From the NCBI GenBank assembly GCA_944341895.1, contig CALVMB010000010.1, forward strand, positions 1 to 36,729: a stretch of 36,729 nt of DNA, written 5' to 3'. Shown here piece after piece: positions 1 through 7,091 of this stretch; the stretch's first letter is position 1; each line of letters begins with the position of its first letter. This DNA comes from an uncultured Clostridia bacterium (lineage in GTDB: Bacteria > Bacillota > Clostridia > Christensenellales > Borkfalkiaceae). The translations under genes and the position numbers were made by a program. Below the pieces are notes generated by a model. That model worked only from the letters and a program-made list of their open reading frames with translations, searched no databases and was not told where the DNA came from.

Positions 1-21
1 CGCGCAAATGGGGTGCGCTCC

Positions 22-175
22 GCGAAAAGCGCGGTTTTCGCTCGCGCAGAGAATTGTGTTCACGCAAAAAGTTTTGAGCTGACAAAACTTTTTGCCGTGA
101 TTGGAGGGGAAACCCGAACGGTTTTCCCCTCGTTGCGGCATCAAGAGGGCACACATATTATTAAAATGCCGCAAC
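22..175. other. Hairpin-rich leader upstream of hisS
   Basis: Four consecutive inverted repeats lie in this stretch: 22-28 with 35-41 (7 bp), 64-75 with 84-95 (12 bp perfect, 8-nt loop), 105-114 with 120-130 (10 bp with one bulged T) and 132-141 with 166-175 (10 bp perfect). A short open frame spans 1-198, but its codons simply follow the hairpin arms and it has no ribosome site, so I do not call it a gene. No T-box consensus is present although hisS follows. It could be a structured RNA, a dispersed hairpin repeat or the end of an upstream transcript. The function is unknown. Confidence 0.5.
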
Positions 176-279
176 TTCACTCCATCCGTGAGCGCTGATG
201 CACAAATTGTGTGTGTTTGCAAAAGGTATATCGCCGTAGCAGCGCGCGGCAGGGCGCTGTAAATCAAGGAGTAATTCAT

Positions 280-1536
280 ATGATCACCATTCCCAAGGGT
301 ACAAAGGACGTATTGCCCGCCGAGGCGTATAAGTGGCACTTTGTCGAGGATACGGCGCGCCGCATCGCCGCGCTGTACGATCTTAAAGAGATCCGCACCC
401 CCGTGTTCGAGCACACCGAACTGTTTTTGCGCGGCGTGGGGGATACGACGGACATCGTCAACAAGGAAATGTATACCTTCCTCGACAAGGGAGAGCGTTC
501 CATCACCTTAAAGCCCGAGGGTACGGCGGGGGTGGTGCGCTCGTTCATCGAAAACGGGCTGGCGGGCGGCGTCCTGCCGCTCAAGATGTACTACCTGACC
601 CCCGTATTCCGCTACGAGCGCCCGCAGGCTGGGAGATTGCGCGAACATCATCAGTTCGGCGTGGAGATCTTCGGCGGAAAGGGTGCGGAAACGGATGCCG
701 AAGTCATCCTGCTCGCGCGTGACTATATCCGCGCGCTGGGCGTGGAAGGGGTGGAACTGCACCTCAATTCCATCGGCTGCAAGCACTGCCGCCCCAAATA
801 CAACGAGGCGCTGCGCGAATACCTGCGCCCGCACCTTGCGGAAATGTGCCCGACCTGCAACGCGCGTTTCGAAAAGAACCCGCTGCGCATCCTCGACTGC
901 AAGGAAGAAAAGTGCGCCGCGATCAACGCGAACGCTCCCCAAGCCGCCGATTACCTTTGCGACGAATGCCGCGAACACTTTGAAAAACTCAGAGGCATCC
1001 TGGATGCCTGCGGCGTGGCGTATACCCTCGATCCCAAACTGGTGCGCGGGCTGGATTACTATTCCAAGACGGTGTTTGAGTTCGTTTCCTGTTCCATCGG
1101 GGCGCAGGGCACCGTATTGGGCGGCGGGCGGTACGATACGCTCATCGAAAATCTGGGCGGACCGTCCGTGCCGGCGGTCGGGTTCGGCAGCGGCATCGAA
1201 CGCATGCTGCTCGTTCTGGAAAACACGGGCAAGAACATTCCCGCCGCGCCGCGTGTGTGCGCGTACGTCGCGGGGCTGGACGAGGAAGGCAGAAAAGCCG
1301 CGTTCGCCCTTGCAAACGAGTTGCGCGGGAAGGGCGTTTCGGCACAGATCGATCTCGCCGCGCGCTCGGTCAAGGCGCAGTTCAAATATGCGGGCAAGAT
1401 CGGCGCGCGCTACGTCGTCGTCATCGGCGCGGACGAACTCGCGTCGGGTCGATATACCGTCAAGAACATGGACGATTCCTCCTCCGTCGCCGTTCCCGCA
1501 GGGGAGGCCGCGGCGTGGCTCGCCGCGCGGGCGTGA
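280..1536 (+). CDS. hisS: Histidyl-tRNA synthetase
   Basis: This enzyme charges tRNA-His with histidine in the cytoplasm. The 418-residue product is normal for bacterial HisRS. Class II motif 2 (FRYERPQAGRLREHHQFG) is at about 110-127, the histidine-specific RGLDYY motif at 256-261 and motif 3 (GFGSGIERML) at 301-310, with a C-terminal anticodon-binding domain from about 325. The insertion domain at about 167-230 has eight Cys in CxxC-like pairs (C167/C170, C190/C193, C207/C212, C227/C230), which may bind zinc. I chose the ATG at 280 because AAGGAG lies 7 nt upstream and the product starts with the family-typical MITIPKGTKD. A longer in-frame start at 211 would add 23 residues of unlikely sequence. 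The stop overlaps the start of the next gene (TGATG), which suggests translational coupling. Confidence 0.97.
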   Translation: MITIPKGTKDVLPAEAYKWHFVEDTARRIAALYDLKEIRTPVFEHTELFLRGVGDTTDIVNKEMYTFLDKGERSITLKPEGTAGVVRSFIENGLAGGVLPLKMYYLTPVFRYERPQAGRLREHHQFGVEIFGGKGAETDAEVILLARDYIRALGVEGVELHLNSIGCKHCRPKYNEALREYLRPHLAEMCPTCNARFEKNPLRILDCKEEKCAAINANAPQAADYLCDECREHFEKLRGILDACGVAYTLDPKLVRGLDYYSKTVFEFVSCSIGAQGTVLGGGRYDTLIENLGGPSVPAVGFGSGIERMLLVLENTGKNIPAAPRVCAYVAGLDEEGRKAAFALANELRGKGVSAQIDLAARSVKAQFKYAGKIGARYVVVIGADELASGRYTVKNMDDSSSVAVPAGEAAAWLAARA

Positions 1537-1985
1537 TGCGCGAGCAGGCGGAAGTGGTGCGCACGGCGGGCAAGACCGCCGTGGTGCGCATCGAAAAGAA
1601 CCCGCAGTGCGAGGGGTGCAAGATGTGCGCTTTTCGCGCGGGCAAAAGCCGCGTCAAAGTGCGCGCGTACAACCGCGCGGGCGCCAAGGCGGGGGAGCGC
1701 GTCATCGTGCAGGCGGAAAAGGATCACCGCGCGCTCGCTTCGTTCATCGTCTACATCCTTCCCGTCCTTTTGGCGGGTGCGGGCGTGGCGGTCGGCGCGC
1801 TGGCGCTTGCCAGCGAACTGTGGGCGGCGCTGTTGTGCCTGGCGGGGCTCATTCTCGGCTTTGCGGGCGTGTTCGCACTGGATAAAATATTGGCAAAAAA
1901 GCGCGGCTTCGGCATGGAAGTCGTGGAAATATTGCATACTGAAAAGGAAAACGAGGAGGAAACGGACAATGGTCAAGACGTATGA
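1536..1985 (+). CDS. RseC/MucC-like (SoxR-reducing system) membrane protein
   Basis: The 149-residue protein has the RseC-family layout: a short N-terminal domain with a Cys cluster (C25, C28, C31 in QCEGCKMC), two membrane helices at about 67-92 and 94-115, and a charged cytosolic tail rich in Glu. RseC relatives sit in Rnf or SoxR-reducing complexes and in sigma-E control, and in Firmicutes they are mostly uncharacterised. The Cys cluster and the following trxA suggest a redox role, which is inference. The start ATG overlaps the hisS stop, and the 3' end overlaps trxA by 17 nt, so the three genes almost certainly share one transcript. Confidence 0.85.
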   Translation: MREQAEVVRTAGKTAVVRIEKNPQCEGCKMCAFRAGKSRVKVRAYNRAGAKAGERVIVQAEKDHRALASFIVYILPVLLAGAGVAVGALALASELWAALLCLAGLILGFAGVFALDKILAKKRGFGMEVVEILHTEKENEEETDNGQDV

Positions 1986-2283
1986 CGGCGCGGCATTCCG
2001 CGCGGCGATGGAAGAAGGCAAGACGCTGGTCGTCGATTTCTGGGCGACGTGGTGCGGCCCCTGCCGCATGCTCGCGCCCGTGATGGAAAAGATCTCCGAA
2101 GAACTGGCGGGCCGAGCGGAATTCGCCAAGATCGACGTGGACGAAAACCCCGACCTGGCGCGCGAATACGGCATCATGAGCATCCCGTGCGTCATGGTGT
2201 TCAAGGGCGGCGCGCTCGCCGATAAAAAGGTGGGCTTCGTGCCGCAGGCGGCAATGCAGGAATTCATCGAAAAGAATATCTGA
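1969..2283 (+). CDS. trxA: Thioredoxin
   Basis: This is a general cytoplasmic disulfide reductase, normally recharged by thioredoxin reductase, which is not in this window. The 104-residue product is the standard thioredoxin length. The active site WCGPC is at 28-32, preceded by the conserved VVDFWATW strand, and the cis-proline loop (SIPCVMVF) follows at about 70. The Cys after that proline replaces the usual Thr, as in some clostridial thioredoxins. The start ATG has GAGGAGGA about 9 nt upstream, inside the tail of the RseC-like gene. A strong terminator follows directly, closing the hisS transcript. Confidence 0.95.
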   Translation: MVKTYDGAAFRAAMEEGKTLVVDFWATWCGPCRMLAPVMEKISEELAGRAEFAKIDVDENPDLAREYGIMSIPCVMVFKGGALADKKVGFVPQAAMQEFIEKNI

Positions 2284-2296
2284 AACGGGCAAAGGA

Positions 2297-2340
2297 CGCC
2301 GCCGCGCGCAAATTTTTTGCGCGCGGCGGCGCATTTTCTT
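2297..2340 (+). terminator. Intrinsic terminator after trxA
   Basis: A perfect 16-bp stem (2297-2312 with 2316-2331) with a 3-nt loop is followed by a T-rich run. It ends the hisS-rseC-trxA transcript just before the glyA promoter. Confidence 0.9.
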
Positions 2341-2367
2341 GTCAATTTTCAAAAGTTGCGCTATAAT
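2339..2367 (+). promoter_or_regulatory. Promoter of glyA
   Basis: TTGTCA (2339-2344) and a perfect TATAAT (2362-2367) are separated by 17 bp. It lies 35 nt before the glyA start, directly after the trxA terminator. Confidence 0.9.
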
Positions 2368-2401
2368 AGGGGAGTGAATAAACCACGACGGAGAAAAAGC
2401 A

Positions 2402-3652
2402 ATGATTGATATGTCTACCATCCGCAACGCAGACGGCGAAGTGTACGAGGCGATGAAACTCGAACTGGACCGCCAGCGCGGCAACATCGAACTCATCGCG
2501 AGCGAGAACTTCGTGTCCCCCGCGGTCATGGCGGCGGTCGGTTCGCACCTGACCAACAAATACGCCGAGGGTCTGCCCGGGAAACGCTACTACGGCGGGT
2601 GCCAGTATGTCGACATCGTCGAAAACCTCGCCATCGAACGCTGCAAGCAGTTGTTCGGGTGCGATCACGCCAACGTGCAGCCGCACAGCGGCGCGCAGGC
2701 GAACACGGCGGTGTACTTTGCTCTTCTCAATCCCGGCGATACCATTCTGGGCATGAATCTCTCGCACGGCGGACACCTCACGCACGGTTCGCCCGTCAAC
2801 ATTTCGGGCAAGTATTTCAGGATCGTGCCCTACGGCGTTTCCAGAGAGGACGAGCGCATCGACTACTACGCTTTGGAAAAACTTGCCGAAGAGAACAAGC
2901 CGAAGATGATCGTCGCGGGCGCGAGCGCCTATCCGCGCATCATCGATTTTGCGCGCCTGCGCGCCATTGCGGACAAGGTCGGGGCGTACCTCATGGTGGA
3001 CATCGCGCACATCGCGGGGCTGGTCGCGGCGGGGCTGCACCCTTCGCCCGTGCCGTATGCGGACATCGTGACCACCACCACGCACAAGACGCTGCGCGGC
3101 CCGCGCGGCGGCGTAATCATGTGCAAGGAACAGTACGCCAAAGCCATCGACAAGGCGGTGTTCCCCGGCATGCAGGGCGGCCCGCTCATGCACGTCATCG
3201 CGGGCAAGGCGGTCGCCTTCAAGGAAGCGCTGTCCGACGAGTTCAAAGCCTACCAGAAACAGGTCGTCAGAAACGCGGCGGCGATGGCGGACGAGTTCAC
3301 CAAATGCGGCGTGCGCCTGGTTTCGGGCGGCACGGACAACCATCTCATGCTCGTCGATCTGCGCGACAAAAACATGACGGGCAAGGAACTGGAAAAGATG
3401 CTGGACGAGGTGAACATCACCGTCAACAAGAACACCATTCCGTTCGAGGAGACCAGCCCGTTCATCACCAGCGGCATCCGCATCGGCACGCCGAGCATCA
3501 CCTCGCGCGGCTTCAAGGAAGAGGACGCCCGCCTCGTGGCAAGGCTGATCGCCAAGATCATCGCCGAGCGCGAGGGCGCGTTCGACGAAGTGCGCGCCGC
3601 CGTCAAGGCGCTGTGCGCGGCACACCCGCTGTACGAAAAGGACGTGCTGTAA
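2402..3652 (+). CDS. glyA: Serine hydroxymethyltransferase
   Basis: This PLP enzyme interconverts serine and glycine with tetrahydrofolate and supplies one-carbon units. The 416-residue product matches the family length. The PLP lysine is K229 in [14 protein letters not shown] (225-238). The conserved [13 protein letters not shown] stretch is at 30-42, and the KRYYGG active-site motif is at 61-66. The gene stands alone with its own promoter and a GGAG ribosome site about 10 nt before the ATG. A large hairpin follows it before the FMN riboswitch promoter. Nothing is unusual in the protein. Confidence 0.97.
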   Translation: MIDMSTIRNADGEVYEAMKLELDRQRGNIELIASENFVSPAVMAAVGSHLTNKYAEGLPGKRYYGGCQYVDIVENLAIERCKQLFGCDHANVQPHSGAQANTAVYFALLNPGDTILGMNLSHGGHLTHGSPVNISGKYFRIVPYGVSREDERIDYYALEKLAEENKPKMIVAGASAYPRIIDFARLRAIADKVGAYLMVDIAHIAGLVAAGLHPSPVPYADIVTTTTHKTLRGPRGGVIMCKEQYAKAIDKAVFPGMQGGPLMHVIAGKAVAFKEALSDEFKAYQKQVVRNAAAMADEFTKCGVRLVSGGTDNHLMLVDLRDKNMTGKELEKMLDEVNITVNKNTIPFEETSPFITSGIRIGTPSITSRGFKEEDARLVARLIAKIIAEREGAFDEVRAAVKALCAAHPLYEKDVL

Positions 3653-3694
3653 ACGGTTGCGCTGTACTCGACGGCAGAAACAACATCGCAAAAA

Positions 3695-3729
3695 AAACGG
3701 TCTTTGCACATAGGGTGCAAAGACCGTTT
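3695..3729. terminator. Hairpin after glyA (probable terminator)
   Basis: A perfect 15-bp stem (3695-3709 with 3715-3729) has a 5-nt loop. The seven-A run on its left side makes a good U-tract only for the minus strand. On the plus strand the stem ends in TTT and then GCCGT, so it may stop glyA transcription inefficiently or mainly stabilise the 3' end. Confidence 0.6.
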
Positions 3730-3788
3730 GCCGTAACAGCGGACAAGCGCGCGCCCGCAAACAGTCGGCAAATGCCGCCCGCAAACAA

Positions 3789-3817
3789 TTGACAAACGCG
3801 CGCCCGCGTACTATAAT
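3789..3817 (+). promoter_or_regulatory. Consensus promoter of ribU
   Basis: A perfect TTGACA (3789-3794), a 17-bp spacer and a perfect TATAAT (3812-3817) give a full consensus promoter. The initiation site should fall a few bases before the riboswitch. Such a strong promoter fits a gene controlled by premature termination rather than by initiation. Confidence 0.95.
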
Positions 3818-3824
3818 AGGGGCA

Positions 3825-3937
3825 GTTCTTTGGGGCGGGGCGAAATTCCCCACCGGCAGTCAAAGTCTGCGAAAGGCGCGAGCCTCCGAACGGGTGCAAT
3901 TCCCGTACCGACGGTACAGTCCGGATAGGAAGAGAAC
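3825..3937 (+). ncRNA. FMN riboswitch (RFN element)
   Basis: The aptamer shows the RFN consensus in order: GGGGCGGGGCGAAATTCCCC, ACCGGCAGT, AAGTCTGCGA, GAGCC, an ATTCCCGTACCGACGGTACAG-type segment, and AGTCCGGATAGGAAGAG. Helix P1 closes with GTTCT (3825-3829) and AGAAC (3933-3937). The same 3' P1 strand, AGAACG (3933-3938), is complementary to CGTTCT (3989-3994) in the left arm of the downstream terminator. FMN binding that holds P1 should therefore release the terminator and turn ribU off. That switch mechanism is inferred from the pairing. Confidence 0.97.
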
Positions 3938-3985
3938 GTTTGGAACATCGGGAGCCGCCATGCGGCATGCCCGGTCGCAAACGCG

Positions 3986-4014
3986 CCCCGTTCTTCGGAA
4001 CGGGGTTTTTCTTT
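3986..4014 (+). terminator. Riboswitch-controlled terminator
   Basis: CCCCGTTC (3986-3993), a TTCG tetraloop and GAACGGGG (3998-4005) are followed by TTTTTCTTT. This is the expression platform of the FMN riboswitch, ending 35 nt before the ribU start. Confidence 0.95.
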
Positions 4015-4048
4015 GCCCCTTGAAAATATTTTTTCGAGGTGTTTTGTC

Positions 4049-4762
4049 ATGAAGGAAGAAGTCGTATGTGCGGCAGTGCCGCAGGAGATCGGCAAGTGCC
4101 CGAACTGTGGCGGCAAGATGGTCAAAGCGGAGGACGGGGACTACGTCTGCCCGTACTGCCAGACGCAGACCGCGCAGGACGCGGCGCCCGCCGTCAAAAC
4201 GGAGCGCGCCGAACGCCGCTACGGAAAGGGGTATTTCACGGCGACGCGCATCGCAAAACTTGCGATGTTCACGGCGATCGCGTACATCCTCACCTTTCTG
4301 GAATTCCCCGTGTTCCCCGCCGCGCCCTTTCTGAAACTGGATTTTTCGCTCGTGTTCATCGCGCTCGCGGGATTCATGTACGGGCCGCTCGCCGCGATCG
4401 TCGTCAGCGGCGCCAAAGAATGTCTGTCTCTGCTCGATTCCTCTACGGGCGGGGTCGGCGAACTGGCAAACTTTCTCATCACCGTCAGTTTTGTCATCGT
4501 CCCGACCCTCGTCTACCGCTACAAAAAGGGCATCCGCGTCGTCATTCCCACCCTTGCGGCGGGCTGTGTGCTCATGATCGCGGTGGGATTGCTCGCCAAC
4601 CGCTACATCAATTTCCCGCTGTATATGGGGGCGGGCGCGGCGGAAAGTTTCAGGGCGCTCTGGTGGTACATCGTCCTGTTCAACCTGATCAAGGGGGTCG
4701 CGGTCAGCATTCTCACCGTTTTGCTCTACAAGAGAATTTCGTGGCTATTCAACAAGTTTTAA
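4049..4762 (+). CDS. ribU: Riboflavin ECF transporter S component RibU with N-terminal zinc ribbon
   Basis: RibU is the membrane substrate-binding subunit that works with a shared EcfA-EcfA'-EcfT module, absent from this window, to import riboflavin. The 237-residue product has about six membrane helices from residue 65 onward and the RibU-type segment FPAAPFLKLDFSLVFIAL at about 89-106. The FMN riboswitch directly upstream strongly supports the substrate. The unusual part is residues 1-60: two CPxC pairs (C17/C20 and C34/C37) form a typical zinc-ribbon fold before the first helix, whereas ordinary RibU proteins lack this. The start ATG at 4049 has a GAGGTG site; an alternative at 4013 sits inside the terminator tail. 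Confidence 0.92.
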   Translation: MKEEVVCAAVPQEIGKCPNCGGKMVKAEDGDYVCPYCQTQTAQDAAPAVKTERAERRYGKGYFTATRIAKLAMFTAIAYILTFLEFPVFPAAPFLKLDFSLVFIALAGFMYGPLAAIVVSGAKECLSLLDSSTGGVGELANFLITVSFVIVPTLVYRYKKGIRVVIPTLAAGCVLMIAVGLLANRYINFPLYMGAGAAESFRALWWYIVLFNLIKGVAVSILTVLLYKRISWLFNKF

Positions 4763-4791
4763 TTGCAAAATCGCCCGATATATATTATAAT
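4763..4791 (+). promoter_or_regulatory. Promoter of the tsaE-tsaB-rimI operon
   Basis: TTGCAA (4763-4768), a 17-bp spacer and TATAAT (4786-4791). It begins right after the ribU stop codon and lies 46 nt before the tsaE start. Confidence 0.85.
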
Positions 4792-4837
4792 GAAAGAGGT
4801 GCCGAGTGCGCCTCTTTTCCGTGTCACGGAGTTTTTT

Positions 4838-5233
4838 ATGATTTCTCACAGCGAAGCCGAAACAATCGAATATGCGGCGCGGTACGCGCAGACCCTGCGC
4901 CCGGGCGACGTCGTGCTTCTGGACGGCGAGATGGGCGCGGGAAAGACGGTGTTCGTCAAGGGCATCGCCCGCGGATTGGGCATCGGGGAGGAGATCACCA
5001 GCCCGACCTATGCGTACATGAACGACTACGGCGGAAAACTCTACCACTACGACTGTTACCGCCTGCAAAACGGCGCGCAGGCGGAGGCGATGGGACTGTG
5101 CGACTATTTTTATGCGGGCGGCGTCTGCGTCGTGGAATGGGGCGAAAACATCGCCGACGTGCTCCCGCCGCATTGCAGGCGGGTGACCATCGCCAAGCGC
5201 GGCGAGAACGAACGGGAGATCACTGCCGAATGA
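4838..5233 (+). CDS. tsaE: tRNA t6A biosynthesis ATPase TsaE
   Basis: TsaE is the ATPase that supports the TsaB-TsaD complex in making N6-threonylcarbamoyladenosine at tRNA position 37. The 131-residue product has Walker A GEMGAGKT at 30-37, the switch-like TSPTYAYMNDY segment and the family VEWGE motif near residue 100. I chose the ATG at 4838, preceded by ACGGAG and giving the normal length. An upstream in-frame start at 4763 lies within the promoter -35 box and cannot be used. The gene overlaps tsaB by 4 nt (ATGA). The usual third partner tsaD is not in this window. Confidence 0.95.
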   Translation: MISHSEAETIEYAARYAQTLRPGDVVLLDGEMGAGKTVFVKGIARGLGIGEEITSPTYAYMNDYGGKLYHYDCYRLQNGAQAEAMGLCDYFYAGGVCVVEWGENIADVLPPHCRRVTIAKRGENEREITAE

Positions 5234-5844
5234 AGAACTTTCTTGCCATCGATACCGCGGGCGAACACATGACCGTCATCGCCTGCAAAGGCGGGCAGCC
5301 CTCCGTCGTGTACGAGCCGCATTGCGGCATGAATCACTCCGTCGCGCTGATGAACGCCGTCGACGCCGCCTTATCCCGCGCGGGCATGACCGCGGCGGAC
5401 TGCGACGCCGTCTGCGCCGTCGTCGGCCCCGGTTCGTTCACGGGCATCCGCATCGGCATCGCCGCCGCCAAGGGCTTCTGCGCCGCGGCGGACAAGCCCG
5501 CGCTGGGCATAACAACATTTGAAACGCTCGCATATAATGCAGAGTCGGACGCGCTCGCCGTCGTCCCCGCAGGGCGGGGCGGGTACTATGTCTGCGGTTT
5601 CTCGCGCGGCAAGGTCGTTTTGCCGCCGCAGGTCGCGGACGGGGAACGGCTTACGGAACTGGCAAAGTCCTTTGAACTCGTTTCCGCCGCCGCTCTGCTG
5701 CTCCCGCACCGCATCGCCGATCCGTCGGCGGGGCTGTTGGCGCGAGCGCTCGCCGCGCGGGCGGAGGAATGCGGCCCGTTGCAGGCGCTGTACATCCGCC
5801 GCAGTCAGGCGGAAGAGGAACGCGCCCGCCGCGGCGAAGGCTGA
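5230..5844 (+). CDS. tsaB: tRNA t6A biosynthesis protein TsaB
   Basis: TsaB is an inactive ASKHA-fold partner of TsaD in t6A synthesis. The 204-residue product begins with the family's LAIDTAGEHMTVIACKGG strand and has the hallmark VVGPGSFTGIRIGIAAAKG at about 65-83. It is slightly short at the C-terminus compared with the usual 220-230 residues but ends cleanly. Translation is likely coupled to tsaE through the ATGA overlap. A GC-rich palindrome lies between it and rimI. Confidence 0.95.
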   Translation: MKNFLAIDTAGEHMTVIACKGGQPSVVYEPHCGMNHSVALMNAVDAALSRAGMTAADCDAVCAVVGPGSFTGIRIGIAAAKGFCAAADKPALGITTFETLAYNAESDALAVVPAGRGGYYVCGFSRGKVVLPPQVADGERLTELAKSFELVSAAALLLPHRIADPSAGLLARALAARAEECGPLQALYIRRSQAEEERARRGEG

Positions 5845-5902
5845 AATTTTCCGCCCCGCGGGGCGGGCAAGGCGCGGCGGCAGCCGCGCACAGAGGAAGA
5901 AT

Positions 5903-6340
5903 ATGGAGATCCGCAACTGGGTATACGAGGACGTCTATGCCGTTGCCGCCCTCGAAAAGGAATGTTTCCGCGATCCGTGGACGTACGGCATGCTCGCCGA
6001 GACATTTTTCAATTCCGCCGCGATCACGCTGGTCGCCGTCGAGGAAGGAAAAATCGCGGGCTATGCCTTTGCCGTGAAGGGGGTAGAGGATGCCGACGTC
6101 GCCAACATCGCCGTCGCGCCGCAGTTCCGCCGCCGCGGCATCGCGCAGGCGCTGCTCAAAGCGCTGGAAGAGCGCGCCGCCGCCGCGGGCGTGCAGAGGC
6201 TGTTCCTCGAAGTGCGCGTTTCCAACGCGCCCGCCATGCTCTTATACCTGAAAAACGGCTTTACGGGCAGTTATGTCCGCCCGCGCTATTATGCGGACGG
6301 CGAGGACGCGCTAGTGATGGTCAAATCCGTCGCGCGCTGA
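5903..6340 (+). CDS. rimI: Ribosomal protein S18-alanine N-acetyltransferase
   Basis: This GNAT enzyme acetylates the N-terminal alanine of ribosomal protein S18. The 145-residue product carries the acetyl-CoA loop RRRGIAQ at 76-82, preceded by the ANIAVAPQF strand, and the C-terminal NAPAMLLYLKNGF motif typical of RimI. Its position directly after tsaE-tsaB is the classical arrangement and supports RimI over other GNATs. The start ATG at 5903 has AGAGGAAGA just upstream. The substrate is assigned from family and context; related GNATs can act on other N-termini. Confidence 0.9.
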   Translation: MEIRNWVYEDVYAVAALEKECFRDPWTYGMLAETFFNSAAITLVAVEEGKIAGYAFAVKGVEDADVANIAVAPQFRRRGIAQALLKALEERAAAAGVQRLFLEVRVSNAPAMLLYLKNGFTGSYVRPRYYADGEDALVMVKSVAR

Positions 6341-6356
6341 ACAAGGAGGGATCCCC

Positions 6357-7067
6357 ATCGAACAAGGCGGCGTTTCGCTTTTACAGACGGGAACGGGAGA
6401 GCCGCTCGTGTTTCTGCACGGGTATCTCTCCTGCAAGGAAAGTTTCGCCTACCAGATCGAGGACCTTTCCCGCACCTATGCGGTGACGGCGTTCGATTTC
6501 TGGGGCATGGGCAAGAGCGCGCCTCTTTCCGCGCCGTGGTCGGTGGGGGAGTACGCCGCCGCCACCCGCGCCCTGCTCGCCTCGCTGGGCATTGCCCGCG
6601 CGCGGCTCATCGCCCATTCGTTCGGCGGCAGGGTGGCGCTCAAACTGCTCTCCTCGCCCGAAAATCCGTTCACGGCGGCACTGCTGACGGGCTGTGCGGG
6701 CATCCCGCCCCGCCGCGGCGTCCGCTACCGCATGCGGGTACGCGCCTACCGCGCCGCAAAGAAGATCGCGCCGCGCTTTGCCGAGCGCAGGTTCGGTTCG
6801 GCGGAATACCGTTCGCTTTCGCCCGTCATGCGCGAAAGTTTCAAAAAGATCGTCAACGAAGACCTCACGCCCTGCCTGGCGGCGGTGCGCGTTCCCGTCC
6901 TGTACGTGTTCGGCGACCGCGACGAGCAGACCCCGCCGTACATGGCGAACATCCTGCACGCGGGGACAAAGGGGTCGGGGCTCGTCTATATGAAGGGCTG
7001 CACGCACTTCTGTTTTTGCGAACAGCCCCGTCAATTCAACGCGATCGCCCGCGCGTTTTTTGCGTAG
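6357..7067 (+). CDS. Alpha/beta hydrolase, probable ATC start
   Basis: This is a single-domain alpha/beta hydrolase of unknown substrate. The oxyanion segment VFLHGYLSC, the nucleophile elbow AHSFGG (Ser about 88), the acid in FGDRDEQTP and the His in CTHFCF form a complete triad. The start is the odd point. The only canonical start is GTG at 6408, which has no ribosome site and removes the first beta-strand. A near-perfect AAGGAGGG at 6343-6350 sits 6 nt before an in-frame ATC at 6357, giving a typical N-terminus (EQGGVSLLQTGTGEPLVFLHG region). I therefore place the start at ATC, about 236 residues. The gene lies 16 nt after rimI and is probably in the same operon. Confidence 0.8.
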   Translation: MEQGGVSLLQTGTGEPLVFLHGYLSCKESFAYQIEDLSRTYAVTAFDFWGMGKSAPLSAPWSVGEYAAATRALLASLGIARARLIAHSFGGRVALKLLSSPENPFTAALLTGCAGIPPRRGVRYRMRVRAYRAAKKIAPRFAERRFGSAEYRSLSPVMRESFKKIVNEDLTPCLAAVRVPVLYVFGDRDEQTPPYMANILHAGTKGSGLVYMKGCTHFCFCEQPRQFNAIARAFFA

Positions 7068-7091
7068 GCGGTCGGAAAAGGTGGTACACCG

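Noticed and set aside
13-198. 61-codon frame before hisS
   Set aside because: No ribosome site, and its codons are hairpin arms. Treated as a structured non-coding element.
1-279. T-box leader for hisS
   Set aside because: The conserved T-box antiterminator sequence (GGTGGNACCGCG type) and a terminator are missing.
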